The notes: generated from the sequence alone by a model not told the origin. A DNA stretch of 64,000 nt from Planomicrobium sp. Y74 (GCF_003668635.1 NZ_RCWH01000006.1:186001-250000); one strand, 5' to 3'; shown: positions 25,106 to 33,861, counted from the first letter of the stretch. A program made the numbers and translations.

Positions 25106-27244
25106 ATGGGAAAAAATGAAAATAATCATCACCACGAACATGTGGATCACAACAAGACGGATCATTCTGAGCATGTCAGACATGCTTATCATGAAGACCA
25201 AGTGGAAGAGGGAATTCATGACGACAGCAATCCGTCTGAAAAACGTGATTCCCATGCTCACCACGATCATAGCGGTCACGATGCTCATGCAGAACATGAT
25301 CACGGTGAACACACACACCATCACCATGAGAACTTCAAAAAAATTTTTCTGAAGTCCTTGCCCATCGGAATTATCATTTTGTTATTGTCGCCGATGATGG
25401 ACGTCAGGCTTCCCTTTCAGTTCAGCTTTCCATACTCGGATATAGTAGTCGCTGTATTGGCGACCATCTTATTGGTTTATGGCGGAAAACCTTTCTATCA
25501 AGGAGCGATAGAAGAATTCAGGCAAAAAGCTCCAGGTATGATGGCGCTGATTTCGTTAGGGGTATCCGTTTCTTATTTTTATAGCATTTATGCCGTAGCG
25601 GCCCGCTATGTGCTCGGAGAACACGTCATGGACTTTTTCTTTGAATTTGCTTCCTTGCTTCTGATTATGCTGCTTGGACACTGGATTGAGATGAAAGCTG
25701 TCGGGGAAGCAGGAGACGCGCAACAATCGCTTGCCGAATTAATGCCGAAAGATGCACATGTGGTATTGGAGGACGATTCGATCGATACACGTCCGGTAGC
25801 TGAGTTGAAAGTTGGGGACATTGTCCGTGTTCAGGCTGGAGAAAACGTTCCTGCTGACGGCATCATCAAACGGGGGAACTCACGGATTAATGAAGCCTTA
25901 TTGACCGGAGAATCCAAACCGGTTGAAAAAGGTGCCGGAGACAAAGCGATCGGTGGTTCTACGAACGGCGAAGGTGTCTTGTATCTGGAAGTGCAGGGAA
26001 CAGGCGAACAGTCATTTATTTCTCAAGTCCAAACGTTGATCAGCCAGGCTCAAAATCAGCCTTCAAGAGCTGAAAATACGGCTCAGAAAGTCGCCGGCTG
26101 GCTGTTTTATATCGCTATTGCGGCGGCCGTCATCGCCTTTGCCGTTTGGCTGTATATAGCTGATATCCAAACAGCGATTCTCTTTACGGTTACGACGTTG
26201 GTTATCGCTTGTCCGCATGCTCTCGGCCTTGCTATTCCATTGGTTATTGCGCGAAGCACCAGTCTGGGTGCGAGCAGAGGATTGTTGGTGAAGGACCGGG
26301 AAGCATTGGAGCTGGCAAACAAGGCAGATGTGATGATACTGGATAAAACAGGTACATTAACTACTGGAGAATTTAAAGTTTTGAGCATGGAAACGCTGGG
26401 GGACAAATATACCGAAGATGAAATCGCTGCGTATATGGCAGGGATTGAAGGAGGATCCAGCCACCCAATCGCCCAATCTATTATCCACTATGCTGAGAAA
26501 CAAGGAGTTCAGCCTGTCCGGTTTGAATCGATCGAGATTGTATCAGGTGCCGGCGTGGAAGGAAACGCTGGTGGCCGCAAATACGAATTGATCAGCCAAA
26601 AGGCATTTGGAGAAGATTTGGCGGTTGATGTTCCAAAAGGTGCCACCCTAAGTATATTGGTTGAAGATGGAGAACCTATCGGTACAGTCGCATTAGGGGA
26701 TGAATTGAAGAAAGAGAGTAAAAATCTGATAGAAGCACTGAAGCAATATGATATTAAAGCGATCATGGCTACGGGCGACAATGAAACAGCCGCTCAAGGG
26801 GTGGCTGAGGAACTGGGCATTGAATACAAAGCCAATCAATCGCCGCAAGATAAATATGATTTAGTTGAATTACTGAAAAACCAAGGGAAAACTGTCATCA
26901 TGGTCGGCGATGGCGTAAATGATGCACCTTCTCTTGCGATGGCAGACGTAGGCGTAGCAGTTGGAGCGGGAACACAGGTAGCAATTGATTCTGCTGATGT
27001 GATTTTGACACAATCGGATCCAGGAGACATTGCATCTTTCATCGAATTGGCCAATAAAACAACCAATAAGATGAAACAGAACCTCGTTTGGGGAGCCGGT
27101 TATAACTTTATTGCCATTCCCGTGGCTGCAGGTGTGTTAGCTTCAATCGGCATTACATTGGCTCCTGCAGTCGGAGCAGTTTTAATGTCTGTGTCGACGG
27201 TTATCGTCGCCATCAATGCGATGACATTAAGATTGAAGTCTTAA
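25106..27244 (+). CDS. copB: Copper-exporting P-type ATPase CopB
   Basis: A 712-residue P1B-type ATPase. The first about 75 residues are very His-rich (HHHEH, HAHHDH, HTHHHHE), a metal-binding tail. The ion-binding helix motif is CPH near residue 370 (IACPHALGLAIP), typical of CopB/P1B-3 pumps. Other landmarks are TGES near 270, the phosphorylated DKTGTLTTGE near 412, HP in SSHPIAQS, and GDGVNDAPSL near 598. It exports Cu(I) or Cu(II)/Ag(I) across the membrane. AAGGAGG precedes the ATG. It is probably cotranscribed with copY. Confidence 0.95.
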   Translation: MGKNENNHHHEHVDHNKTDHSEHVRHAYHEDQVEEGIHDDSNPSEKRDSHAHHDHSGHDAHAEHDHGEHTHHHHENFKKIFLKSLPIGIIILLLSPMMDVRLPFQFSFPYSDIVVAVLATILLVYGGKPFYQGAIEEFRQKAPGMMALISLGVSVSYFYSIYAVAARYVLGEHVMDFFFEFASLLLIMLLGHWIEMKAVGEAGDAQQSLAELMPKDAHVVLEDDSIDTRPVAELKVGDIVRVQAGENVPADGIIKRGNSRINEALLTGESKPVEKGAGDKAIGGSTNGEGVLYLEVQGTGEQSFISQVQTLISQAQNQPSRAENTAQKVAGWLFYIAIAAAVIAFAVWLYIADIQTAILFTVTTLVIACPHALGLAIPLVIARSTSLGASRGLLVKDREALELANKADVMILDKTGTLTTGEFKVLSMETLGDKYTEDEIAAYMAGIEGGSSHPIAQSIIHYAEKQGVQPVRFESIEIVSGAGVEGNAGGRKYELISQKAFGEDLAVDVPKGATLSILVEDGEPIGTVALGDELKKESKNLIEALKQYDIKAIMATGDNETAAQGVAEELGIEYKANQSPQDKYDLVELLKNQGKTVIMVGDGVNDAPSLAMADVGVAVGAGTQVAIDSADVILTQSDPGDIASFIELANKTTNKMKQNLVWGAGYNFIAIPVAAGVLASIGITLAPAVGAVLMSVSTVIVAINAMTLRLKS

Positions 27245-27266
27245 ATCCGTTTGAACTGTAAACGCA

Positions 27267-27299
27267 AATCCTCTCAATGGTATAGACGTTGAGAGGATT
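27267..27299. terminator. Hairpin between copB and lrp-like gene
   Basis: AATCCTCTCAA pairs perfectly with TTGAGAGGATT around an 11-base loop. No T-run follows on either strand, so termination is possible but unproven. It lies between convergent genes. Confidence 0.6.
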
Positions 27300-27383
27300 G
27301 TCAGCCGAAAACGGATATTCTTAAGTTTTAACCTGATTCTTTTTTTGTTTTGCGTTAGATCGTATCTTCATCTTTCGACGGGA

Positions 27384-27797
27384 TTATTTATCGATGACTA
27401 TCGATAATTTGTAATTCACATGGAGATCCAATTTATCCAGAAATTCAATTAATACTTCATGGGATGGGAATTTGCATTCAAGTAAATAACAGCTGTCTCC
27501 GCTTATTTTATAGTTATTGATAACATACTGTTCCTGTTCTTCCAGAAACGACAGATAAGGACGGTGATACGTGCTGGCAGTAAAGATATTGATGATGGCA
27601 TGAACAGCATATCCCATCTTTTCCTGGTTGATCCTAATGGTATAGCCTTCAATGATTCCATTGGCTTCCAATTTTTCCACCCGCGCCGAAGTGGCAGGGG
27701 CGCTCAAATGGACCTTTTCGCTTAGTTCTTTCATTGTGATACGGCTGTTTTTCGAAAGTTCGTCCAGGATGTGCAAATCGGTGTTATCCAATATCAT
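27384..27797 (-). CDS. Lrp/AsnC family regulator
   Basis: A 137-residue Lrp/AsnC protein. The N-terminal helix-turn-helix is NTDLHILDELSKNSRITMKELSEKVHLS near residues 4-31, with recognition helix APATSARVEKLEANGIIEGY. A C-terminal RAM-like ligand-binding domain follows. Such proteins sense amino acids. GAAAGGATC precedes the ATG. It diverges from the MBL-fold gene at 27912 with a 114-bp gap, so that gene is a candidate target; the ligand is unknown. Confidence 0.88.
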   Translation of the reverse strand: MILDNTDLHILDELSKNSRITMKELSEKVHLSAPATSARVEKLEANGIIEGYTIRINQEKMGYAVHAIINIFTASTYHRPYLSFLEEQEQYVINNYKISGDSCYLLECKFPSHEVLIEFLDKLDLHVNYKLSIVIDK

Positions 27798-27911
27798 TCA
27801 GATCCTTTCGTTAATAAAGTCAAACGGCAAAAAGACCTTATTTAGTCCATGTTAATATAGCTCGCCTTTAGTATACACTAGGGGTTAATCAAACAAAAAG
27901 GAGCTGGAACC

Positions 27912-28673
27912 ATGCACATTCAACAAATTCGAAATGCTACCATGATTATAGATTTTGCAGGAAAAAAGTTTTTAGTTGATCCATTTTTAGCGGAGAAAGG
28001 AACTTTACCGCCTTTTCCGAATTCAGCCAGACAAGATCAAAACAACCCACTTGAGAGCCTGCCTCTTTCTGTGGAAGAAATCAACGCTGGTATAGATGCT
28101 GTTATCGTCACTCACACACACCTGGATCACTGGGACGATGCAGCAAAAGAAGCATTGCCGAAAGATATTAAATTGTTCACTCAAAATGATGAAGACAAAA
28201 TAGAGATTGAAGGCGCAGGCTTCACGAATATTGAAGTTCTTCAGGAAGATACTATATTTGAAAGTATCCAGTTGATCAAAACAAAAGGCGAACATGGCAG
28301 AGGCGAAATCTTGAAAATGGCCGGTCATGTATGTGGCGTTGTCTTCAAGCACACAGATGAAAAAACACTTTATATAGCAGGAGATACTGTTTGGTATGGA
28401 GAAGTGCAGAAAACGATCGATGCCCACAATCCCGAAATCATCGTGGTCAATGCAGGAGACAACCAATTCCTTCAAGGCGGTTCTCTTGTCATGAAAGAAG
28501 ATGATGTCTACGAAGTGCATAAAGCAGCACCTGATGCAAAAATCATCTCTGTACACATGGAAGCTGTTAACCACTGGAATCTTTCAAGAAAAGATTTGAA
28601 GAAATTTGCGGAAGAAAAAGGCATGTCTTCAAATCTGATTGTGCCAAACAATGGAGAAAGCAACAGCTTTTAA
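27912..28673 (+). CDS. MBL-fold metallo-hydrolase (UlaG-like)
   Basis: A 253-residue metallo-beta-lactamase-fold protein. The metal motif is VTHTHLDHWDD near residues 65-75 (HxHxDH), with further ligands in KGEHGRGEI and IAGDTVWYG near 155-163 and VHMEAVNHW near 216-224. Members of this UlaG/UPF0173-like group hydrolyse phosphoester or lactone bonds. AAAAGGAGC precedes the ATG. It is divergent to the Lrp-type regulator, suggesting control by it. A hairpin follows at 28711. Confidence 0.88.
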   Translation: MHIQQIRNATMIIDFAGKKFLVDPFLAEKGTLPPFPNSARQDQNNPLESLPLSVEEINAGIDAVIVTHTHLDHWDDAAKEALPKDIKLFTQNDEDKIEIEGAGFTNIEVLQEDTIFESIQLIKTKGEHGRGEILKMAGHVCGVVFKHTDEKTLYIAGDTVWYGEVQKTIDAHNPEIIVVNAGDNQFLQGGSLVMKEDDVYEVHKAAPDAKIISVHMEAVNHWNLSRKDLKKFAEEKGMSSNLIVPNNGESNSF

Positions 28674-28710
28674 TCGTTGGAATACAGCGGGTAAGTGCTT
28701 AGAAAATGAG

Positions 28711-28748
28711 AAGTCTTTCAAAAACATTCTCCATGGATGGAAAGACTT
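28711..28748 (+). terminator. Hairpin after MBL gene
   Basis: AAGTCTTTC pairs with GAAAGACTT around a 20-base loop, extended by GAG/CTC. A loose T/C tract (TCTCTATTTCC) follows, so this is a weak terminator. Confidence 0.55.
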
Positions 28749-28873
28749 TCTCTATTTCCTGCTAAATAATATATTCAATTTGAAATTATTTTCAAAATAG
28801 TAAGCAAGAGGCATGAGCACCTTACACAGGTAATTTATTTAGGTGTGGCGGAGTTTAGAATCTATTTATTTTT

Positions 28874-28902
28874 TTGAACATTATATACCCCCTCACTGTA
28901 TA
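28874..28902 (+). promoter_or_regulatory. Orphan promoter with perfect CsoR-type palindrome
   Basis: TATAC-CCCCTCACT-GTATA at 28884-28902 sits between a -35-like TTGAAC (28874-28879) and overlaps a -10-like TGTATA (28897-28902). A GGAGGAG ribosome-like site follows at 28935, but the next start codon (TTG) is followed at once by TAA. No gene lies between it and the csoR promoter. The 409-bp stretch 28674-29082 otherwise holds only the hairpin at 28711 and the csoR promoter. Confidence 0.6.
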
Positions 28903-29015
28903 TTCCGATTTTGAACTTTTCAAAACTAATTAGCGGAGGAGATATAAAGCTTGTAACCGGCAGTTAGCAGAAAGGTTCTGTTTCAACTTTACAAACATCT
29001 TCGGAATCAATTGCT

Positions 29016-29060
29016 TTGACAAACTATCAAAATATTAGTAATATACGGGTATAGGGTATA
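29016..29060 (+). promoter_or_regulatory. csoR promoter and CsoR operator
   Basis: TTGACA (29016-29021) is 17 bp from TAATAT (29039-29044). The palindrome TATAC-GGGTATAGG-GTATA (29042-29060) overlaps the -10 box and the likely transcript start. This is the right place for CsoR to repress its own gene. Confidence 0.82.
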
Positions 29061-29082
29061 TTGATTCGGGAGGTTTGATCAA

Positions 29083-29370
29083 ATGGAAACTACAATGAAA
29101 TCGACAGTGCAGCCAAACAAACAGCAGCTTTTGAACCGGTTGAAACGGATTGAAGGGCAGGTTCGCGGCGTCCACCAAATGGTTGAGAACGACCGCTATT
29201 GTGTGGACATCCTGCATCAGGTGAGTGCGATCCAGTCGGCCATGAACAAAGTATCGCTGGCTTTATTGGAAGATCATACACATCACTGTGTGGCAAAAGC
29301 CATCAAAGACAATAAAGGCGAAGAAGCAATCAACGAGCTCATGGACGTCATGAAGACGATGACAAAGTAA
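29083..29370 (+). CDS. csoR: Copper-sensing repressor CsoR
   Basis: A 95-residue four-helix protein of the CsoR/RcnR family. The family signature is LLNRLKRIEGQVRGVHQMVE near residues 15-34. The Cu(I) ligands are the Cys in RYCVDIL near 41 and the His and Cys in DHTHHCV near 66-70, the C-H-C set of copper sensors. Cu(I) binding releases DNA. The ATG follows GGGAGGTTTGATCAA. It is followed by copZ and copA, each preceded by its own TATAC-N9-GTATA site. Confidence 0.93.
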   Translation: METTMKSTVQPNKQQLLNRLKRIEGQVRGVHQMVENDRYCVDILHQVSAIQSAMNKVSLALLEDHTHHCVAKAIKDNKGEEAINELMDVMKTMTK

Positions 29371-29391
29371 AAGAGGAAACAAAAAGCTTGA

Positions 29392-29410
29392 TATACCCTG
29401 AGAAGGTATA
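29392..29410. promoter_or_regulatory. CsoR-type palindrome upstream of copZ
   Basis: TATAC-CCTGAGAAG-GTATA. Outer AAGCTT copies at 29384-29389 and 29413-29418 extend the dyad with mismatches. Confidence 0.75.
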
Positions 29411-29447
29411 CTAAGCTTAAGAAAATAGAATTAGAGGAGGAATTACA

Positions 29448-29651
29448 ATGAATGAAACATTAAAAGTAGAAGGTATGTCTTGCGCACATTGCGTAAATGC
29501 AGTTGAATCGAGTGTAGGCGAACTTCAAGGCGTTTCGACGGTGAAAGTGGATCTTGAAAACGGCCAGGTTGCCGTAAATTACGATGACAGCAAAACTTCA
29601 CTTGGTGAAATCAAAGAAACAATCGAAGACCAAGGATACGACGTAGTATAA
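29448..29651 (+). CDS. copZ: Copper chaperone CopZ
   Basis: A 67-residue heavy-metal-associated (HMA) domain protein. The Cu(I)-binding loop is GMSCAHC near residues 9-15. The ferredoxin-like fold continues to the C-terminal DQGYDVV. It carries Cu(I) to CopA and CsoR. GAGGAGG precedes the ATG. It lies between csoR and copA. Confidence 0.95.
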   Translation: MNETLKVEGMSCAHCVNAVESSVGELQGVSTVKVDLENGQVAVNYDDSKTSLGEIKETIEDQGYDVV

Positions 29652-29687
29652 GGGTGCTTACTCAGCACTCTTCTCTTTTAAGTGGAA

Positions 29688-29706
29688 TATACCCCCATAT
29701 AGTATA
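29688..29706. promoter_or_regulatory. CsoR-type palindrome upstream of copA
   Basis: TATAC-CCCCATATA-GTATA, 18 bp before the copA start and overlapping the region just before its ribosome site GGGAGGAGGAG. Confidence 0.75.
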
Positions 29707-29724
29707 AGGGAGGAGGAGAGAATC

Positions 29725-32154
29725 ATGGCGACAGCAACTAAAGAAACAACCAAAGAAGCGAACTTTCAAATCACGGGGATGACCTGTGCTGCCTGTGCAA
29801 CCCGTATCGAAAAAGGGCTGAACAAAATGGATGGCGTCGAACAGGCGAGCGTCAACCTTGCGCTTGAAAAGTCATCAATCCAATATGACTCCACCAAGCT
29901 AAGTGAAGCGGATTTTGAAAAGAAAATCGATGCGCTTGGCTATGGCGTTGTCAAACAGAAAGCGGAATTTGATATTACAGGGATGACGTGTGCGGCTTGC
30001 TCGACCCGTGTTGAAAAAGGGTTGAACAAACTGGTTGGTGTCACAGGGGCGAATGTCAATCTGGCGCTCGAAAAAGCGACGATTGAATTCAATCCGTCCG
30101 AAGTGACGGTTGGCGACATCATCGCGAAAGTGGAAAAACTGGGTTACGGCGCTCATCAGCACCAGGAAGAAACGGAAAAAGTGGATTACCGTGAAAAAGC
30201 CATCCAGGAGCAGAAATGGAAGTTCATTGCGTCAGCCATTTTATCTCTGCCTTTACTGTGGACGATGGTGGGCCACTTTTCCTTCACTTCATTTTTATAC
30301 GTTCCGGAAATTCTGATGAATCCATGGGTTCAAATGCTGCTGGCGACTCCGGTGCAATTCATCATAGGGAAGCAGTTCTATGTCGGAGCCTACAAAGCGC
30401 TCCGCAACGGCAGTGCCAATATGGACGTGCTGGTCGCGATGGGTACATCGGCGGCTTACTTCTACAGCGTTTACCAGGCGATTATTCACGCCGGTTCACC
30501 TCATGCGGCGCATCTGTATTTTGAAACCAGTGCGGTATTGATTACTTTGATCGTATTAGGTAAATTATTCGAAGCGAAAGCGAAAGGCCGTTCATCCGAA
30601 GCGATCAAGAAACTGATGGGACTTCAGGCGAAAACGGCTGTCGTGCTGCGGGACGGCGTCGAAACGGTAGTACCACTCGAAGAAGTGGCGATTGGCGACA
30701 CCATCTTCGTTAAACCCGGTGAAAAGATTCCGGTGGACGGCGAAGTGCTGGAAGGAACCACGGCAGTCGATGAATCCATGCTGACTGGCGAAAGTTTGCC
30801 GGTCGATAAAGCGGCAGGCGATTTGCTCTATGGTTCAACGATCAACAGCAATGGTTCGATCCAAATGAAAGCGACGAAAGTGGGACGCGATACAGCGCTC
30901 GCGCAAATCATTAAAGTGGTGGAAGACGCGCAGGGAACAAAAGCGCCGATCCAGCGAATGGCTGATAAGATTTCCGGCATTTTTGTTCCGATTGTTGTCG
31001 GAATCGCGTTAGTTACGTTCCTCGTGTGGTATTTCCTTGTTGCCCCGGGCAATTTCACACCAGCGCTTGAAGTGCTGATTGCGGTGTTGGTCATCGCCTG
31101 CCCGTGTGCGCTCGGTCTTGCAACACCGACTTCCATTATGGCGGGCTCCGGCCGGTCAGCGGAAATGGGTGTCCTGTTTAAAGGCGGCGAACATTTGGAG
31201 CAAACTCAAAGCATCGACACGGTCGTTGTTGATAAAACAGGTACTGTCACACACGGGAAACCGGTACTGACGAATGTTAAGCTGGCTGATGGCCAAGACG
31301 AAGAACACGTTCTGTCATTGATTGGCGCAGCCGAGAAACAATCCGAACATCCACTCGCGCAAGCGATTGTGCAGGGGATCCAGGAAAAAGGCATCGAACT
31401 TGGAAAGGTACAATATTTCGAAGCGATTCCGGGATACGGCGTTCAAGCAACAGTATCAGGGCAAGGCGTTCTGGTTGGAACACGTAAACTCATGCAACAA
31501 TACGGCATCGACGTATCGGCGGTTCTGCCTGAAATGGAATCAATGGAAAGCGACGGCAAAACTGCGATGCTCGCTGCTGTCAACGGACAGTACGCCGGAT
31601 TGGTGGCTGTTGCGGATACGATTAAAGACACTTCACGCGGCGCGATTGCACGCCTTCAGAAAATGGGGATCCACGTCATCATGATGACCGGCGACAACGA
31701 GCGGACCGCGCAGGCAATCGGCAAAGAAGTCGGCGTCAACGCGGTAATTTCGGAAGTGCTGCCAGAAGGCAAAGCGGATGAAGTGAAGAAATTGCAGCAG
31801 CAAGGCAAGAAAGTGGCGATGGTCGGTGACGGCATCAACGACGCGCCGGCACTTGCGACAGCGGACATCGGCATGGCCATCGGAACAGGCACAGACGTCG
31901 CGATGGAAGCGGCGGACATCACTCTGATCCGCGGCGATTTGAACAGCATCGCGGATGCCATCATTATGAGCCGCAAAACGATGCGCAACATCAAACAGAA
32001 CCTGTTCTGGGCATTCGCCTACAATACAGTGGGCATCCCGATTGCCGCCATTGGCCTTTTGGCGCCATGGGTAGCGGGAGCCGCGATGGCTTTCAGTTCC
32101 GTATCGGTTGTCCTGAACTCATTGCGTCTGCAGAGAGTGAAGTTTGGGAAGTAG
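29725..32154 (+). CDS. copA: Cu(I)-exporting P-type ATPase CopA
   Basis: An 809-residue P1B-1 ATPase. Two N-terminal HMA domains carry GMTCAACAT near residues 18-26 and GMTCAACST near 86-94. The ion-binding motif CPC is near residue 458 ([12 protein letters not shown]), and the phosphorylation site DKTGT is near 502. SEHPLAQ and [10 protein letters not shown] complete the catalytic set. It pumps Cu(I) out of the cytoplasm and is fed by CopZ. GGGAGGAGGAG precedes the ATG. It ends with a terminator at 32188. Confidence 0.96.
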   Translation: MATATKETTKEANFQITGMTCAACATRIEKGLNKMDGVEQASVNLALEKSSIQYDSTKLSEADFEKKIDALGYGVVKQKAEFDITGMTCAACSTRVEKGLNKLVGVTGANVNLALEKATIEFNPSEVTVGDIIAKVEKLGYGAHQHQEETEKVDYREKAIQEQKWKFIASAILSLPLLWTMVGHFSFTSFLYVPEILMNPWVQMLLATPVQFIIGKQFYVGAYKALRNGSANMDVLVAMGTSAAYFYSVYQAIIHAGSPHAAHLYFETSAVLITLIVLGKLFEAKAKGRSSEAIKKLMGLQAKTAVVLRDGVETVVPLEEVAIGDTIFVKPGEKIPVDGEVLEGTTAVDESMLTGESLPVDKAAGDLLYGSTINSNGSIQMKATKVGRDTALAQIIKVVEDAQGTKAPIQRMADKISGIFVPIVVGIALVTFLVWYFLVAPGNFTPALEVLIAVLVIACPCALGLATPTSIMAGSGRSAEMGVLFKGGEHLEQTQSIDTVVVDKTGTVTHGKPVLTNVKLADGQDEEHVLSLIGAAEKQSEHPLAQAIVQGIQEKGIELGKVQYFEAIPGYGVQATVSGQGVLVGTRKLMQQYGIDVSAVLPEMESMESDGKTAMLAAVNGQYAGLVAVADTIKDTSRGAIARLQKMGIHVIMMTGDNERTAQAIGKEVGVNAVISEVLPEGKADEVKKLQQQGKKVAMVGDGINDAPALATADIGMAIGTGTDVAMEAADITLIRGDLNSIADAIIMSRKTMRNIKQNLFWAFAYNTVGIPIAAIGLLAPWVAGAAMAFSSVSVVLNSLRLQRVKFGK

Positions 32155-32187
32155 ATTATTTCGAAAGTAATAAAATATGGAAGTTTC

Positions 32188-32223
32188 AAGCGCCTGCCGG
32201 GTAGATCCGGTGGGCGCTTTTTG
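32188..32223 (+). terminator. Rho-independent terminator of copA
   Basis: AAGCGCC pairs with GGCGCTT, with an inner CCGG/CCGG stem, and is followed by a TTTTT tract. Confidence 0.85.
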
Positions 32224-32277
32224 TTATTTGGGGGTGGGTTAGTGTGAGAACTTGTCGGGAGGGTGCGGAAAAAGCGA

Positions 32278-32361
32278 GTTGGGCATATTTCGGTGAAAGT
32301 TGGGCATAAACCAGTCGAAGTTGGGCATATTTCGACCAAAGTTGGGCATAAAAAAATCCGG
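32278..32361. repeat. Tandem array 3a, 21-bp period (4 units)
   Basis: The core GTTGGGCATA starts at 32278, 32299, 32320 and 32341, exactly 21 bp apart, with variable linkers alternating TTT and AAA starts. A degraded copy (TTCGGGCATCC) follows out of register near 32368. The array lies behind the copA terminator. The forward frame gives a spurious VGH heptad peptide. Confidence 0.9.
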
Positions 32362-32450
32362 CTTAAATTCGGGCATCCACATTACGCGGGATATAGTATT
32401 TTTCATTCATTTTGGATAAAAATAAGAGGTACTGAATCGCGGGAAAAGGG

Positions 32451-32555
32451 AGTTGGGAGTAAATAAGGGGAAGTTGGGAGTAAATCGACTGAAGTTGGGA
32501 GTAAAAGCAACAAAGTTGGGAGTAAACCGACCAAAGTTGGGAGTAAAAAATTTCC
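32451..32555. repeat. Tandem array 3b, 21-bp period (5 units)
   Basis: The core AGTTGGGAGTAAA starts at 32451, 32472, 32493, 32514 and 32535, exactly 21 bp apart, with 8-bp variable linkers. It differs from array 3a only in the second half of the core (GAGTAAA for GCATA). The hairpin at 32602 follows 46 bp later. The stretch 32155-32739 contains no gene besides these elements. Confidence 0.92.
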
Positions 32556-32601
32556 CGCCCAAATCCAGCAGATCAAACTAAGCCAAGCCCAAAATCCAAA
32601 T

Positions 32602-32625
32602 GGATGCTTTTCGCAGGCGAAAAGC
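32602..32625. other. GGATG-type hairpin beside array 3
   Basis: GCTTTTCGC pairs with GCGAAAAGC around AG, preceded by GGAT and followed by GAAAAACC. The 20-bp palindrome is the exact reverse complement of the hairpin at 41355-41374. Confidence 0.85.
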
Positions 32626-32739
32626 GAAAAACCACTCTCATTAATAATTTTTATTAGCAAAGTGGCTGTTGTCATAGGAGCAAAGGTCGTTCAGTTACAA
32701 TCCCCACGATATGTTACAGTAAATGGAAGGGGTGTTATT

Positions 32740-32934
32740 ATGAAAAAGGATCTAAAATTGTTAGCCGGTCTAATATTGGGCGCAATTCTGGGGTATTTTA
32801 TAATCCGTTTAATATTCGGAGGCGATGACTCAACAATCCAAACTACATTAGGTGTCGCATCAGGAATGGTCATTACATATGCTGCAATTATCGGCATAAA
32901 AAAAGCTGCGGGCAAATACGATGCTCAGGAATAG
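32740..32934 (+). CDS. Small membrane protein
   Basis: A 64-residue protein with two predicted helices near residues 6-24 and 33-54. A short acidic loop (GGDDST) lies between them and a charged tail (KKAAGKYDAQE) follows. The ATG at 32740 follows GGAAGGGG; an upstream in-frame ATG at 32662 would overlap sequence near the hairpin and lacks a ribosome site. The function is unknown. It probably forms an operon with the following small gene. Confidence 0.7.
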   Translation: MKKDLKLLAGLILGAILGYFIIRLIFGGDDSTIQTTLGVASGMVITYAAIIGIKKAAGKYDAQE

Positions 32935-32954
32935 AAGGCAGGAGGCGAAGGATC

Positions 32955-33128
32955 ATTAGTCTTTTCTTGTTTATTATTATTCATATTTCTATCGGATTGT
33001 TCCTCATATACACAAACAGAAAATTGCCGAAAATGGTCACGGTATTTGGAACGATCTTTTTTGTGGCGAGCTTTTGGTATTGGGGAATTGTTGTAATTGA
33101 TATAATTAACAAAGGAGCATTGAATTAA
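32955..33128 (+). CDS. Small membrane protein with possible ATT start
   Basis: An open frame of about 57 codons encodes a hydrophobic protein with two helices around the loop YTNRKLPKMV, ending NKGALN. AGGAGG (32940-32945) lies 9 bp before ATT at 32955. The first regular start codon is TTG at 32967, 21 bp from the ribosome site. The frame begins 20 bp after the previous gene. The coding pattern (hydrophobic helices, basic loop) looks real, but the start is unresolved and the gene may be decayed. Confidence 0.5.
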   Translation: MSLFLFIIIHISIGLFLIYTNRKLPKMVTVFGTIFFVASFWYWGIVVIDIINKGALN

Positions 33129-33251
33129 GAAGTACATAAATGCCTGTACTAGGCTGTTGAATGCGAACATAGCCATTGGGATAGATGAGCTGTTGAACAA
33201 AACGCGGGGTTTAACGACAGGTTTAATGAAGAGATCCATGTGAATGCAAAA

Positions 33252-33281
33252 GAGGGCTTGCACTTGGCAAGCTCCCTTTTT
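33252..33281 (+). terminator. Rho-independent terminator
   Basis: GCTTGC pairs with GCAAGC around ACTTG, extended by GGG/CCC-like pairs, and is followed by CCCTTTTTG. It may serve both flanking operons. Confidence 0.72.
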
Positions 33282-33321
33282 GAAATACATTCATTTTCAT
33301 AACTCATAAAAGGATATCTAT

Positions 33322-33861
33322 TTACTCTTCACGAGTCAGCAAAAAAGATTCGGATTTGCCTTCCCAGCTGATGACAGCCCCATTCTCCTGGCTTTCATGA
33401 AGTTTCAATCCTGCACCCTGGCTTGTTATTACAAGGGAATTTTCTTCATTCAAACTATTATTTGTCCCGCTCGAAGATCCAACTTCATAATCAATAGTTT
33501 CAGGTGGGTTTCCTTCTCCGATATAAGTTAAAGTGGCAACATCTTTTTCCCGTTCACCTTCTTGATACAAGACCACATACTCAATCTCCCAATTCTCGCT
33601 TGAACCGGTAAATACCAATTGATCCTCACCAGCACCGCCGCTGGAAATATTTTCGAACATCGCAGAGTTGGAAGCGAAAAGCACAAGGAAGGCGATGACG
33701 GCCACGGCTGCGATTCCAGATACCAAGCTGGGGATGAAATGCGGCCGTTTGCGGCTGAGTCTTCTTTGTATTCCGGCAAGACTGTCACGTTTTGCGGAAT
33801 CGGAAAGTTCAGCGCTTTTCATTTCTTCGAAAAGGGGATCGAATTCATTTTGTTGGCTCAT
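33322..33861 (-). CDS. Putative anti-sigma factor (membrane)
   Basis: A 179-residue protein with a soluble N-terminus (about 40 residues, DPLFEEMKSAELSDSAKRDSL), one transmembrane helix near residues 43-66 and an extracellular C-terminal domain. Its start overlaps the upstream ECF sigma gene by 17 bp. This arrangement is classical for anti-sigma factors that hold their sigma at the membrane, so the role is inferred mainly from context. No zinc-binding HxxxCxxC motif was seen. The signal sensed is unknown. Confidence 0.75.
   Translation of the reverse strand: MSQQNEFDPLFEEMKSAELSDSAKRDSLAGIQRRLSRKRPHFIPSLVSGIAAVAVIAFLVLFASNSAMFENISSGGAGEDQLVFTGSSENWEIEYVVLYQEGEREKDVATLTYIGEGNPPETIDYEVGSSSGTNNSLNEENSLVITSQGAGLKLHESQENGAVISWEGKSESFLLTREE

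Noticed and set aside
29384-29418. Attenuator hairpin before copZ
   Set aside because: The dyad lacks a T-run; its inner part is better explained as a CsoR site.
32263-32466. Open frame with VGH heptads across array 3a
   Set aside because: A 21-bp period gives a repeated 7-residue peptide by chance; other arrays have 20-bp steps, which would break such a frame.
32925-33290. Minus-strand frame of 121 residues
   Set aside because: It overlaps the plus-strand small membrane gene and terminator and has no ribosome site.
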